Part shown: positions 18,099-28,400 of the stretch, piece after piece | Layout: each line of letters opens with the position of its first letter | Numbering within the stretch: position 1 is the stretch's first letter | Assembly (NCBI GenBank): GCA_964530625.1 | Contig: CAZHAK010000010.1 | Location: forward strand, 1 to 64,000 | Reading direction: 5' to 3' | Length of the DNA: 64,000 nt | Source of the DNA: JABWCQ01 sp964530625 | GTDB taxonomy: Bacteria > Electryoneota > RPQS01 | The notes under the pieces: model-generated | What the model was told of the DNA's origin: nothing | Seen by the model: only the letters and a program-made list of their open reading frames with translations | Databases searched by the model: none | Program-made: the position numbers and the translations under genes

Positions 18099-18794
18099 CT
18101 ACGCGACCGCCCGAGCGAAAGCTAACACTCGAACACGTTCTACTCCGCCCGCTTTCAATACACGTGCGCATTCAGACACGGTCGCCCCGGTTGTTACAAC
18201 ATCATCGATCAACAACACTGACTTGGGAGGTTCTCCTTTGTATGAATAACGGAAAGCGCCTTTGACATTTAGCGCGCGCATTCGAAAACCTTGTCCACTT
18301 TGAGCCGGGGTGTTGCGCGTGCGCTTAATCAATTGAATCACGTCGCCGCCGGTTCGCGCGCATAGTTCTCGAGCGATCAATAAACTTTGATTGAATGATC
18401 TGTCGCCGTATCGCATCCAATGAAGCGGCACGGGCACCCATACGTCATCCGTATCAACAAATCCTGCGGGCAATGTACGAATCATAAACTCGGCCATTCT
18501 CGGAGCAAGCGAAGTATGTCCGTCAAATTTCAGAGCGTGAACCATCTCGCGTGTGATACCGCCCTCGCGATAGGCAAATCCGGCGTGAACTCTGTCACAA
18601 TGTTTAGGGACTCGTTCACTTGGAGTTTTCTCTGCGCGCGGCAAGTCCGCCCAACACGCGTCACAAAAGAGGACGCATGAGCCCGGCATTTCTTTTGAAC
18701 AATACGCACAACGTGACGGAAAAATCAGCGACCAGAATGACCATTCGCGTAACCGCGCAACGCTTAGGCTAAGCATCAACGACTTTCGCGACAC
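18099..18794 (-). CDS. comF: ComF-family phosphoribosyltransferase-like protein
   Basis: 231 residues. A four-cysteine zinc-finger-like module near residues 32-48 (CAYCSKEM...CDAC) is followed by a type I phosphoribosyltransferase domain with the PRPP loop VLLIDDVVTTGATVSECARVL. This is the ComF/GntX architecture. ComF is needed for natural DNA uptake in some bacteria and its enzymatic role is unclear. The ATG at 18794 lies 26 bp inside the lon gene, so the two are translationally linked; a Met at 18776 is an alternative start. No other competence gene lies close by, but the window also holds a type IV pilus operon. Confidence 0.9.
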   Translation of the reverse strand: MSRKSLMLSLSVARLREWSFWSLIFPSRCAYCSKEMPGSCVLFCDACWADLPRAEKTPSERVPKHCDRVHAGFAYREGGITREMVHALKFDGHTSLAPRMAEFMIRTLPAGFVDTDDVWVPVPLHWMRYGDRSFNQSLLIARELCARTGGDVIQLIKRTRNTPAQSGQGFRMRALNVKGAFRYSYKGEPPKSVLLIDDVVTTGATVSECARVLKAGGVERVRVLAFARAVA

Positions 18795-21180
18795 GTTTCT
18801 TGCTTGAAGGTCGCAACGTTATTTTCAATGCTTGCTCAAGATCACTTACGAAATGGAATTTCAGCCTGGACTTGATATTCTCCGGCACATAGAAGAGATC
18901 CTTCTCGTTCGCCTTAGGCATCACTATAGTGGTAATTCCACGACGCGCCGCAGCGACAATTTTCTCGCGGATTCCTCCCACAGGCAAAACCTGGCCTGTC
19001 AGCGTGATCTCACCGGTCATGCACAGATCGTTTCGCACAGCCTTTTGCGAAAGCAACGAAGCAAGTGATGACGTAAGCGCAATTCCCGCGCTCGGTCCCT
19101 CTTTCGGCTGTGCGCCCTCGGGAACATGTAGATGCACGTCCTTTTTTGTAAAGCTTTCGGCAGGAATGTTCAGCACGTCAGCGTGTGCGCGCAGGAATGA
19201 CATAGCGATTTGGGCGGATTCTTTCATCACGTCACCAAGCTGTCCTGTAACTTGTAGCTTTCCCGTTCCCGGCATGGCGGTGGATTCGATAACCAAAATC
19301 TCACCGCCAACAGGAGTCCAAGCCAGTCCCAGCGCGACTCCGATTTGTGGAGACTCAGGCAAGCCGTCTTCTGCAAACGGTGCAGGGCCGAGAAACTGGA
19401 ACACATTCTTAGAAGTCACGGTGACGCGGCGGCGCTTGCCGTCGGCGACCGTGCGGGCAATTTTGCGGCAAATCGCGCCGATGCGCTGCTCAAGTTTGCG
19501 CACGCCCGCTTCTCGTGTGTACCCGCGAATGATCGCACGCATACCGTCTTCTTTGATGTTCAAGTGCGACGGTTTTAAGCCAGTCTCATCAATCTGTCTT
19601 GGCAGGAGATAGCGCAGCCCGATTTGAATCTTTTCGTCGGTAATGTAGCTGGGAATTTCAATAATCTCCATTCGATCACGCAACGGGCCAGGAATCTGTC
19701 CGATATCATTTGCGGTCGTGATAAAGAAAACCGACGACAGATCAAACTCGACATCCAGATAGTGATCGGAAAAAGTGTTATTCTGCGCCGGATCCAGGAC
19801 TTCCAGCAAAGCTGAGGCGGGATCCCCTCGGAAATCCATTCCAAGCTTATCTATCTCGTCGAGCATGATAACGGGATTATTGACATTAACACGGCGCAAG
19901 GACTGAATGATGCGGCCCGGCATAGCGCCGACGTAGGTTCTGCGGTGTCCGCGGATTTCCGCCTCATCTCGTACTCCGCCTAAACTCATGCGCACGAATT
20001 CACGATTCAAAGAGCGCGCAATAGACCGACCGAGCGAGGTCTTCCCCACTCCCGGGGGTCCGGCAAAGCAAAGAATCGGTCCGCGGTTATCCTGCTTGAG
20101 TTTCCGCACAGCGAGATACTCCACGATGCGGGTCTTGACTTCACCGAGCCCGTAATGATCTTCGTCGAGTTCCTTTTCGGCCTGACTCAAATCAAGCTCG
20201 TCCACAGAGGCTTTCACCCACGGCAAGCTGACGAGCCACTCTACATAAGTACGCGATACAGAATACTCGGCGGACGAAACGGACATCACGCGCATGCGAT
20301 CGAGTTCTTTGCCAGCGGCCTCTGCCGCCTGTGATGACAGGCCGGCTTCGGCGACTTTGCGCTCAAACTCCTCTACTTCTCCGCTGGATTCACTCTCTTC
20401 ACCCAGCTCGCGACGAATTGCCTTAAGCTGCTCTCTTAGGTAATACTCTTTTTGATTGGTTTCGAGTTCCTTCTCAACTTTACCGCGAATTTCAGTTCCG
20501 ATCCGGAGCAACTCAAGCTCGCGAGAAAGGTGAGTTGCGACAAGGGAGAGCCGGGCTTCAAGCTCATTTTGCTCAAGGATTTCTTGCTTCTCCGCCAGCG
20601 ACAAGTTAAGATTGGAAGCCACGATATCTGCCAACGCGCCAGGATCATTGATGTTGTGAACGGCTATGCGGACTTCATCGGGTAGCGAGTGCTCCTCGGC
20701 ATATCTTGTGAAGTCGCTGATCACAGTACGAGTCAAGCCCTCGATTTGAATCGTGCTCTCACGCGGAATCGCCATAGGACGAATCTTTACCAGCAAATAC
20801 GGATCAGTCTTGAGGATTTCCAGCCGCTGAACACGCACCATGCCCTGAATCAGAACTCGAATTGATTCGTCGGGCATCCGGAACATTTTCATAATGTGCG
20901 CGGCAGTACCGGTGGAGTAGAATTGATCTTCAGGTTTGTCACTGCGGGGAGATTGCGCTCGGGAAAATGCGGCAACAATCCGATGTCCGGCAAGCACGTC
21001 GTTGATCATGGAAATCATCGCAGGAGAAGAAATGGCCAGGGGCACAATGGTATTGGGAAAGATCAGGACATCATTCAGCAAAAGAGCCGGACACGTTTCG
21101 GGAATTCGAATCGGCTCGTTGCCGCCGATTCCGTTTGGCATGTTTGCGGGAGCAGCGGGTTTTTGTACGGATTCGGTCAT
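18769..21180 (-). CDS. lon: ATP-dependent Lon protease
   Basis: About 803 residues, typical for LonA. The N-terminal substrate-binding domain begins LLLNDVLIFPNTIVPL; a coiled-coil helical region follows; the AAA+ domain has Walker A GPPGVGKTS near residue 375 and Walker B VIMLDEIDK; the C-terminal Ser-Lys protease domain has the catalytic serine in PKEGPSAGIALTS and the lysine in GGIREKIVAA. Lon degrades misfolded and regulatory proteins in the cytoplasm. The frame extends to 21225, but AGAGGA sits 6-7 nt before the ATG at 21180, which also overlaps the hsp20 stop as ATGA, so 21180 is taken as the start. Confidence 0.97.
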   Translation of the reverse strand: MTESVQKPAAPANMPNGIGGNEPIRIPETCPALLLNDVLIFPNTIVPLAISSPAMISMINDVLAGHRIVAAFSRAQSPRSDKPEDQFYSTGTAAHIMKMFRMPDESIRVLIQGMVRVQRLEILKTDPYLLVKIRPMAIPRESTIQIEGLTRTVISDFTRYAEEHSLPDEVRIAVHNINDPGALADIVASNLNLSLAEKQEILEQNELEARLSLVATHLSRELELLRIGTEIRGKVEKELETNQKEYYLREQLKAIRRELGEESESSGEVEEFERKVAEAGLSSQAAEAAGKELDRMRVMSVSSAEYSVSRTYVEWLVSLPWVKASVDELDLSQAEKELDEDHYGLGEVKTRIVEYLAVRKLKQDNRGPILCFAGPPGVGKTSLGRSIARSLNREFVRMSLGGVRDEAEIRGHRRTYVGAMPGRIIQSLRRVNVNNPVIMLDEIDKLGMDFRGDPASALLEVLDPAQNNTFSDHYLDVEFDLSSVFFITTANDIGQIPGPLRDRMEIIEIPSYITDEKIQIGLRYLLPRQIDETGLKPSHLNIKEDGMRAIIRGYTREAGVRKLEQRIGAICRKIARTVADGKRRRVTVTSKNVFQFLGPAPFAEDGLPESPQIGVALGLAWTPVGGEILVIESTAMPGTGKLQVTGQLGDVMKESAQIAMSFLRAHADVLNIPAESFTKKDVHLHVPEGAQPKEGPSAGIALTSSLASLLSQKAVRNDLCMTGEITLTGQVLPVGGIREKIVAAARRGITTIVMPKANEKDLFYVPENIKSRLKFHFVSDLEQALKITLRPSSKKRVAKVVDA

Positions 21181-21647
21181 AACCATTCCTCTGGAAAACG
21201 TGTTGTGCGAACGGCCACGGCCCAATCACGACTGATCCACGGCAGCACAACTCTCAAGACTCCATTTTCGATTGAAACTTCTGATTTTTGCACGTCCAGA
21301 CCTTCCGGAATAGCAATATCTCTCAGAAAATTGCCGCGCGGAATTTCAACTCGATAAAACTCTCGCCGTCCGGACAGAGAAACGTCATTCCTCAGCCCCG
21401 AAATGCGAATTCTATTAGCATCATACTCTACGCATACGCTTTCTGGCTCAACGTCCGGAATGTGAACTTCGAGGACGACCACTTGCTCATTTCCGTAGAG
21501 GTCAATCGCTGGAATCCATTGAGCTCGCTCGCCCCATGGGAGAGGCCGGTTGCCGTGTTCAATCCGGATGTACTCAAATCGGACGGATCCGGATGGCTCA
21601 TCGTCGGAAAGTCGAATCGGCGTGAATTTTTGGGGTTGTTTTACCAT
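21177..21647 (-). CDS. Small heat-shock protein (Hsp20/alpha-crystallin)
   Basis: 156 residues. The alpha-crystallin domain occupies about residues 45-140: WIPAIDLYGNEQVVVLEVHIPDV, then IRISGLRND, REFYRVEIPRGNFLRDIAIP and the family signature SIENGVLRVVLPW. Such proteins hold unfolding clients for refolding or degradation. The stop overlaps the lon start by 4 bp, coupling a holdase to a protease. Upstream is a good sigma70-like promoter (21735-21763). The Shine-Dalgarno AGAGGA lies unusually close to the ATG. No CIRCE element was seen. Confidence 0.93.
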   Translation of the reverse strand: MVKQPQKFTPIRLSDDEPSGSVRFEYIRIEHGNRPLPWGERAQWIPAIDLYGNEQVVVLEVHIPDVEPESVCVEYDANRIRISGLRNDVSLSGRREFYRVEIPRGNFLRDIAIPEGLDVQKSEVSIENGVLRVVLPWISRDWAVAVRTTRFPEEWL

Positions 21648-21734
21648 TTCCTCTTGGAACAGCCTCAGCTTCAGGTCGGTACCCGGCGCGGCGACTGCCT
21701 TTGTTGCACTTAGGCTTGCTTGAAACGTACTTTT

Positions 21735-21763
21735 AATATATCCAATCCCACGCTAAAGGTCAA
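21735..21763 (-). promoter_or_regulatory. Sigma70-type promoter for the hsp20-lon-comF operon
   Basis: On the minus strand TTGACC and TATATT are separated by exactly 17 bp. The -10 hexamer is about 88 bp upstream of the hsp20 ATG. No other strong promoter was seen before the long gene run down to 11413. Confidence 0.7.
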
Positions 21764-21790
21764 GTATATTATTGGTTTAGAGGATGGTGC

Positions 21791-21819
21791 TTGCAAACCG
21801 GTCAGTTGTGTGTTACATT
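21791..21819 (+). promoter_or_regulatory. Candidate sigma70 promoter for the endonuclease/phosphatase-family gene
   Basis: TTGCAA, 17 bp, TACATT, ending 65 bp before the ATG at 21885. It is divergent from the hsp20 promoter 28 bp away. Confidence 0.5.
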
Positions 21820-21884
21820 ACGAGATTACCTTTCAGGCCATAAAAGTATATTTGACCCCCACATTGAAGTTTCCGATTGATAGA

Positions 21885-24434
21885 ATGAAAATTGCGCTTT
21901 TTTTGGTAGTTTGTCTCTTTGGAACGGCAACTGCCCAGACCTACGACACGCTGCGAGTGGCGACCTACAATATCTTGAACTACCCGGGAGGCAGCTCTGC
22001 CTCAAGAAATCCCGAGTTCCGCAAAGTTTTGCGGGCGATAAACCCCGATGTGCTGATTGTCCAGGAAATGCAGTCGTCATCAGGAGTAAGCGAGTTTCTG
22101 GATCAAGTTTTGAACAGTGGCCAACCGGGAACCTATACAAGTGCTCCGTTCTCAAACGGGCCGGACACCGACAACGCGTTGTTCTATAAGCCAGTGCGCG
22201 TGAGTTTTCTTAGTCAGATAATTTTGACAACCGCCTTGCGAGACATCAACGGTTATGTAATACGGCCGGCGGGTGTCAATTCAGACTCTCTGGATTTCAG
22301 GATTTACTCCGCCCACTTAAAGGCCAGTCAGGGATTCGAATCGGAGCGCGAATCTGAGGCAACGATTGTGCGCAATCATTTGAATACGCTTGGACCGGGC
22401 CACTACATTTTCGGCGGTGACTTCAATTTATATACTAGCACAGAGGGAGCGTATCAGGTCCTATTGGAGAGTCAGCCGGACAATGACGGGCGGCTCTATG
22501 ATGTGCTCAATCAGCCGGGATCGTGGCATGGCTCAGTATCGTTTGCGGCTTTACATACTCAGTCACCGCGCACGACGAACCAGGGCGACGGGGGAGCGAC
22601 CGGCGGGATGGATGATCGCTTTGATTTCCTCCTACCTACTTATCCGTTTCAGGGGTTTCCAAGTTGGCAAGTTGTTGATGGAAGCTACACAGAGTACGGG
22701 AATGACGGCCTTCATTTCGAACAAGCGATCAACAACGGAACCAATTTCGCGGTGCCGGACAGTATCGCGAACGCACTGCATGCAGGCTCGGATCATATTC
22801 CGGTATATATGGATATTGTGCGACAGGTTACGCCAACGCCGACTGTGGTGCTCAGTTTTCCGAACGGCGGAGAGAGCTTTGGCGAGGGCGACACGGTGTC
22901 TATTTCTTGGTCAGCTCAGAATTACGGAGGAACGGTTTCATTGTCGCTAAGCAGAACGGGCGCAGGCGGAGCATACGAATCGTTGGTGAATGGCACGGCC
23001 AATGACGGGCAGCATTCGTGGGTGGCTTCCGGTACGCCGACGACGCAGGCTCGTGTGAAGATTGTGCTTGACAACGCACCGCCGTTTACGGACATTTCGG
23101 ACGGAGACTTCACGATTTTTGATCGGGAGTTGACCGTGTTTACACCGGTGAATGGCGACTCGTTTGCCATCGGTTCGGGAGTCAGCATTCAGTGGACAGC
23201 GGTGGCCGTGACGGGTAGCGTGCGAGTGGAACTGAACCGCATACCTTCTTCACCAGGCTGGGAGGTGCTTGCCATGTCCGCTCCGAATTCTGGTTCGTTT
23301 GGATGGACGGCGACGGGGCCGGTTACGGATTCGGCTCGTGTGCGAGTGCTAAGTGCGCAAGCTCCCGCAGTAGGTGATACGTCGGCCATGTTCCGAATCA
23401 AACTACTGAACAACAATCAGCCGCCCGTCATTTTTCATAATCCTGTTTGCGACGAGACTCCCGGCAATGTTGATTTCTTTTGCAGCGTGCAGGATGACGG
23501 TGCGTATCTGAATCCCTATCTATTCTGGTCATCCAATGGATTTGTAAGTCAGGACAGTTTACAAATGTCCTCGGTCGGCGGCGGATACTCGGGCACCGTA
23601 AACTTGGCGTCGGGGTTTTTCGACTACTTCCTGCGTGTCAAGGACGTGGGAGCGCTGGTCGCCAAGACGGACACATTCGAACTTGTCGTTCAGCCAGCCT
23701 GTCTGACTTTGGTCAGCTATGACGACGAAACTGCAGAGAGCTATCAATGGTCAGGCGACGTGGGGATGACTTGGGCCGTGAGGTTCACTCCGGTGGTCAC
23801 ACCGTTTGTGCTGTGTGCGGCGAACTATGCTCTTTCTGTACGCAAACCCGATTCACTTCACGGCTTGATTGCGGTTCTTGTTCTGGATGCGAACGGCCCC
23901 GGCGGTTTTCCGGGCGACACTCTCGGCAGCTTCACCTCAGGTGCTCTGCCCAATTTGCTGAGTGGCAATGCTGGAACCAGCCCGGGTTGGGGAAGAACAG
24001 TTCTCCTGGAGGACGGGGACTTGCCTTTGACGGTCGCGGGAGATTTTTATCTTGCCATAAGCGAACAATATGGCGCATTCGCTCTCGACCACGGAGGGGC
24101 CGCGCTGGACCGATCCCTTGTCTGGGATGCCTGTGATCAAGTGTGGTACCCTGAAGACGGTGTTCATGCAAATTCGCGGCAAGGTCATAGAATGATAAGG
24201 GCCGAAGGATTTGCCCTGTTGCCACCGACTGTGGTGATCTTGGCCTCCGGAAACGACGCAATCTTGAAATGGACGCCAACGGGAGCACCCAATTACACAA
24301 TTTATCGAGCCTCCCTCCCGGCGGGTCCCTTTGATACAGCAGTCGGAGCGACCGTTGATACGTCCTGGACGGACGCGGGAGTCATTTCGTCCATGGGGCA
24401 AGCTTTTTATGTGGTCAAATCGAGTCTGCCCTAA
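21885..24434 (+). CDS. Secreted endonuclease/exonuclease/phosphatase-fold protein with Ig-like domains
   Basis: 849 residues from the ATG at 21885, which opens a clear signal peptide (KIALFLVVCLFGTATAQ); the frame extends further upstream but without a signal. Residues ~20-320 form an EEP domain: VATYNILN (N29), VLIVQEM (metal-binding E61), SAHLKAS (H144), FGGDFNLY (D179, N181) and GSDHIPVYMDI (catalytic D-H pair). Repeats with 'FPNGGESFGEGDTVSISW' openings (Ser-Thr-rich Kre9/KNH-like, ~335-545) follow, then beta-rich sequence and a final fibronectin-like segment. EEP enzymes cleave phosphodiester or phosphomonoester bonds; here it could be an extracellular nuclease or phosphatase. No PNPF-type tail is present, unlike the secreted peptidases nearby. 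tatA follows 79 bp later. Confidence 0.88.
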   Translation: MKIALFLVVCLFGTATAQTYDTLRVATYNILNYPGGSSASRNPEFRKVLRAINPDVLIVQEMQSSSGVSEFLDQVLNSGQPGTYTSAPFSNGPDTDNALFYKPVRVSFLSQIILTTALRDINGYVIRPAGVNSDSLDFRIYSAHLKASQGFESERESEATIVRNHLNTLGPGHYIFGGDFNLYTSTEGAYQVLLESQPDNDGRLYDVLNQPGSWHGSVSFAALHTQSPRTTNQGDGGATGGMDDRFDFLLPTYPFQGFPSWQVVDGSYTEYGNDGLHFEQAINNGTNFAVPDSIANALHAGSDHIPVYMDIVRQVTPTPTVVLSFPNGGESFGEGDTVSISWSAQNYGGTVSLSLSRTGAGGAYESLVNGTANDGQHSWVASGTPTTQARVKIVLDNAPPFTDISDGDFTIFDRELTVFTPVNGDSFAIGSGVSIQWTAVAVTGSVRVELNRIPSSPGWEVLAMSAPNSGSFGWTATGPVTDSARVRVLSAQAPAVGDTSAMFRIKLLNNNQPPVIFHNPVCDETPGNVDFFCSVQDDGAYLNPYLFWSSNGFVSQDSLQMSSVGGGYSGTVNLASGFFDYFLRVKDVGALVAKTDTFELVVQPACLTLVSYDDETAESYQWSGDVGMTWAVRFTPVVTPFVLCAANYALSVRKPDSLHGLIAVLVLDANGPGGFPGDTLGSFTSGALPNLLSGNAGTSPGWGRTVLLEDGDLPLTVAGDFYLAISEQYGAFALDHGGAALDRSLVWDACDQVWYPEDGVHANSRQGHRMIRAEGFALLPPTVVILASGNDAILKWTPTGAPNYTIYRASLPAGPFDTAVGATVDTSWTDAGVISSMGQAFYVVKSSLP

Positions 24435-24513
24435 CCCACTTGAAATTGGCGCAGGGAATCGTTTAATTAGCTGAAGTTCCGAAATTTGAGTCACTACCTG
24501 AAGGGTCCACAAC

Positions 24514-24672
24514 ATGCGGTTTGGTTGGGTTGAAATACTGCTCATCATGGCAATCGTGCTGCTTCTGTTCGGAGGCAAGCGAATTCCCGAGCTTATGCGA
24601 GGGTTAGGCCGTGGGGCCCGCGAGTTCAAAGAGGGCCTCTCCGGAGACGAAACGGACTCCAAGAAGCCCTGA
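24514..24672 (+). CDS. tatA: Sec-independent translocase protein TatA/E
   Basis: 52 residues. A short N-terminal membrane helix (GWVEILLIMAIVLLLFGG) is followed by the conserved hinge FGGKRIPELMRGLGRGAREFKEG and a polar tail, the standard TatA/TatE layout. TatA forms the variable-size pore that moves folded twin-arginine substrates across the inner membrane. AAGGG precedes the ATG by about 9 nt. No tatB or tatC is adjacent; it sits between the secreted EEP protein and an HTH-receiver regulator with its own promoter. Confidence 0.92.
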   Translation: MRFGWVEILLIMAIVLLLFGGKRIPELMRGLGRGAREFKEGLSGDETDSKKP

Positions 24673-24699
24673 TTTTGTTTGAGTTCGAGTCATCTTGGC

Positions 24700-24728
24700 T
24701 TGACAACGGCGGCAGGGTTGGTTATATT
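24700..24728 (+). promoter_or_regulatory. Near-consensus sigma70 promoter
   Basis: TTGACA, exactly 17 bp, TATATT, ending 29 bp before the ATG of the HTH-receiver gene. This is the closest match to consensus in the window. Confidence 0.8.
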
Positions 24729-24757
24729 ACTAACTATAACTACTATAGTGAGGTGCT

Positions 24758-25327
24758 ATGACCGCTCAGGATGGCAAGTTCTACTCCTCTAAGGACGTCT
24801 GCGAAAACCTGCAGATTTCAAAGTCCACGCTTTTTAAGTGGGAACGCGAGGGATTAATTACCAAGGTACGCCGGGACTGGCGAGGCTGGCGACTCTATGA
24901 CGAGCGCAATCTCGACGAGATCAGGCAAAACATTGTAAAGCAAAAGGCGACCGAGTCCAAACCGAGGTCATCATATGTGCTCGTTGTTGATGACGACACT
25001 ATGATATTGCAGGTTATGTCCGACCTTTTGCAGGCTGCAGGCTATGACGTGCTGACCGCAACCAATGGAGACGAGGCTGTAGCCTTGCACCTTGAGAAGC
25101 AGCCCGCTCTGACTTTTCTCGATGTGAAGCTGCGCGGCAAGAGTGGAATAGATGTGTTCCGCGAAATCAAGTCCGTTGATCCGGGCTCGACCATCGTGAT
25201 CTTGACCGGTTATCCGAAGATAGAGGACACAGTTCAGGTCATCAAAGAGGGCGCGTACAATTACTTGACAAAGCCGATTAAGAGCGAGGAACTGCTCGAG
25301 ATGGTCGCTGAAGTAATCGGCCCTTAA
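24758..25327 (+). CDS. MerR-like HTH and response-regulator receiver fusion protein
   Basis: 189 residues. Residues ~6-58 are a MerR/excisionase-type winged helix (YSSKDVCENLQISKSTLFKWEREGLI...GWRLYDERNLDEI). Residues ~73-188 are a complete receiver domain: acidic D78/D79 (VLVVDDD), phosphoacceptor D122 (FLDVKLRGKSG), T150 (ILTGY) and K172 (YLTKPIK). The order DNA-binding domain first, receiver last is the reverse of most response regulators. No kinase gene is adjacent, so it is an orphan. The strong promoter, GAGGTG Shine-Dalgarno and terminator make it a monocistronic gene. Target genes cannot be inferred. Confidence 0.9.
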   Translation: MTAQDGKFYSSKDVCENLQISKSTLFKWEREGLITKVRRDWRGWRLYDERNLDEIRQNIVKQKATESKPRSSYVLVVDDDTMILQVMSDLLQAAGYDVLTATNGDEAVALHLEKQPALTFLDVKLRGKSGIDVFREIKSVDPGSTIVILTGYPKIEDTVQVIKEGAYNYLTKPIKSEELLEMVAEVIGP

Positions 25328-25359
25328 GTGAAAAATCGGTAAGATTGGGAAATGAACAT

Positions 25360-25392
25360 GCGCCCCGCAGCTACCGGCTCGGGGCGCTTTTT
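25360..25392 (+). terminator. Intrinsic terminator
   Basis: An 8-bp GC stem (GCGCCCCG/CGGGGCGC) with a 12-nt loop is followed by five T, 32 bp after the HTH-receiver stop. Confidence 0.85.
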
Positions 25393-25467
25393 CGCAAAAC
25401 TTGGAAACTTCTGTAGTTAGCTAGGAGTTTTCGTAAAGTGACCTCGCCGTTTCGATTCGGAGTACAT

Positions 25468-28400
25468 ATGTCAAAAACTCTTACTATCCTCATCGCTCTA
25501 TTGTGCTTGTTCAGCTCGGGGTTCGCCCAAGGGTTTGGCAAGAACAAAGTGCAGTACGTGGATTTCGACTGGAGATACATTCAGTCAGAGCATTTTGACG
25601 TCTACTATTCTTCGGGTCAGGAAAGAATTGCGGAGTTTACGGCTGAAACTGCTGAACAAGCCCTTCGGCTAATTGAATCGAGCTGGGACTATACTCTCGA
25701 AGGACGAGTGAAGTTTATCATCTATGCTTCACACAATCGTTTTCAACAAACGAATGTGTCGCTGTCGATTCAGGGCGAGTCGTTGGGAGGATTTACGGAG
25801 TTCCTGAAGAATCGCGTAGTGTTGCCTTATACGGGAAATTACGAATCCTTTCGGCACGTCATACATCATGAGTTGACTCATGCGGTGAATCTTCGGCTTT
25901 TTTATGGAACAGGTTTCCAGAGCATTCTAATTGGTGTGGCGACCTCTGACGTGCCCCTCTGGTTTACGGAAGGTCTGGCGGAATATGAATCTCGCGGAGG
26001 TTGGGACGTAGAAGCCGACATGTTCATGCGCGACGCGACGATTACGGGCTACCTTCCTCCCATTGATTACTTGGGCGGCTATTTTGCCTACAAGGGCGGC
26101 CAGTCCGTGTTCTACTATTTGGATCGCCGCTACGGTAAAGAAAAAGTCGGCGAACTGGTGAACAAGGTGAAGTCTTCACGTGAACTACCGCGTTCATTGA
26201 AGAGCGCAACGGGGCTTTCGATGGAGGACTTCAATCGCGCATGGCAAAACTGGTTGCGCAAGATTTACTGGCCGGGAGTGGTGAACTACGAAACTCCGGA
26301 GGATTTTGCCGAGCGGATCACAAATCACCGTGACATCCACAACTATGTGAATAACGGGGGCGCGATTTCGCCTGACGGTCAGAGAGTCGCGTTTTTGTCT
26401 GATCGCTCCGATTATTTCGATATCTGGCTACATGAAATCGATAAGGGTAAATCAAGGCGCTTACTTCAAGGCGAGCGTAGCGGAGATTTTGAACAACTCA
26501 AATGGCTTGACGCGCGTATTTCCTGGTCACCGGACGGTGAGTCTATCGTATTTGCCTCGAAGGCCGGCGCGCTGGACGCGATTAACATTTTAAATGTGGA
26601 TAAACGCAACATCGTGAAGCGATTCAGACCTAAATTGGAGGGCGTGTTTAATCCTGTTTATTCTCCGGACGGATCAAAAATCGCTTTTGTTGGTTTGAAA
26701 ACTGGTCAGTCGGATCTCTATTATTATGAAGTGAAGACCGGCAAGTTGGTTCAGGTGACGGACGACGTCTTTAGTGACGATGATCCTGCCTGGAGTGCGG
26801 ACGGTACAACCCTCTACTTTACATCGGATCGCAAAGACTCCTTGCGCGTCACGGGCTACGATCCGGCGTTTAATATATGGGAGTTTGATTATCGTACGAT
26901 GGACGTGTATCGAATCAGCCTGACAGATTCCGCTTGCGAACGCTTAACAGAAGGTGAGTTTACGGAGAAACATCCGACTCTTTCGCCTGACGGAAAGTAT
27001 CTGGTTTATGTGTCTGACGCGAGCGGCATTTCCAATCTCTATCGCATGGACCTTGCCAGCCGCGAGACGGTGGCGATTACGAACGGATTGACCGGCAGCT
27101 TTCAGCCGAGCTATTCGCGACAGGCCAATCGATTAGTGTTTACGTCATTTTATGAAGGCGGCTACGACATCTATTTGTTGAAGTCGCCAGATATGATTGA
27201 AGCGAAGACGCCTGTCTTGACTGCATTCAGGATGCATGGATCCCCGGAAGCAATCGATCCTGTCGGCGAACAAGCGGAGAGTACGTCCGAGACGATGGAG
27301 TTCAAGGAGAATACACGCGAGTTCGCGCGCTATGTATTTGCCGACGGAATAGGTCAAGCCGTGGAACATGATGACCGGGTGCTTGCCGACACGGTTAATA
27401 CTCGAAAAGCGGGCGGCGGATTTTTCAGCAAGAAGTACAAGGTAAAGTTTACACCGGACTATGTCTACGCGACGGCGGCGTATAGTTCATTTTTCGGCGC
27501 GCAGGGCACGGGACAGATTCTATTCAGCGACGTGCTTGGCAATCATCTGATTGTTCTGAACACGGATCTCTATTACGATTTCAACAATCTCGATAATTCT
27601 AATTTTTCCGCGCAATACTACTATTTGCCGAAGCGCATCAATTACGGTATCGGGTTGTTTCGATATGTGTACTATCTTGACGCCGGAAACGTGCGGGATC
27701 AAACGTTGCAATTGCAGTTGGATCTGAGTTATCCGTTTTCCAAGTACACTCGCGCAGAGTTAATTATCGGCGGATATGGAATCGATCGCGCAGAGTGGCT
27801 ACCGGATCAGAACGGGTACTACAACTATTACAAGACGGCGCGGCGCAGAATTGTTCTTCCAGAACTGGGTTATGTTCACGACACCGTAGTATGGGGCAGC
27901 ACAGGGCCAGTCAATGGAACTCGATACAGATTATCTACGGCCTACAGCCCAAATTTGCAGGGTGACCGAACAAATCGGGAAGTGTGGAGTTCCGAGTTTT
28001 ATACTGCGAAGGGTGACATTCGGCAGTATTTCCGTATGGGCCGGGATTATTCGTGGGCGTCGAGGATGGCTGCAGGAATAAGTGGTGGACCGGAGCCACA
28101 ACGATTCTTTATGGGTGGAGTGTCTAATTGGATCAATCGCCGGTTTGAAAACAACGAGATTCCCACGGAAGAGATAAACGATTTCTATTTCTCGTCGTTC
28201 GTGACACCCTTCCGCGGCGGGGATTACTTTGAAAAACGCGGCACGGGTAATCGTTACTTTTTGACGAATCAAGAATTCCGCTTTCCGTTGATTCGCTATT
28301 TGCAGATGGGCTGGCCGCTTCCGATCACGCTTGGCGATGTACGCGGAGCATTATTTACGGACATAGGCGCGGCTTGGTTCAATGATTCGTTCAGAATAAC

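Noticed and set aside
21648..21734. Possible heat-shock operator (CIRCE) or sigma32 promoter upstream of hsp20
   Set aside because: No TTAGCACTC/GAGTGCTAA repeat and no CCCCAT-type -10 was found; an ordinary sigma70 promoter explains the site.
21720..21884. Upstream extension of the EEP protein frame
   Set aside because: It would bury the signal peptide and has no start signal; it covers the divergent promoter region.
23937..24662. Minus-strand open frame of 241 codons opposite the end of the EEP protein gene and tatA
   Set aside because: Low-complexity, arginine/proline/serine-rich translation without motifs; it lies opposite two well-supported genes, so it is an antisense shadow.
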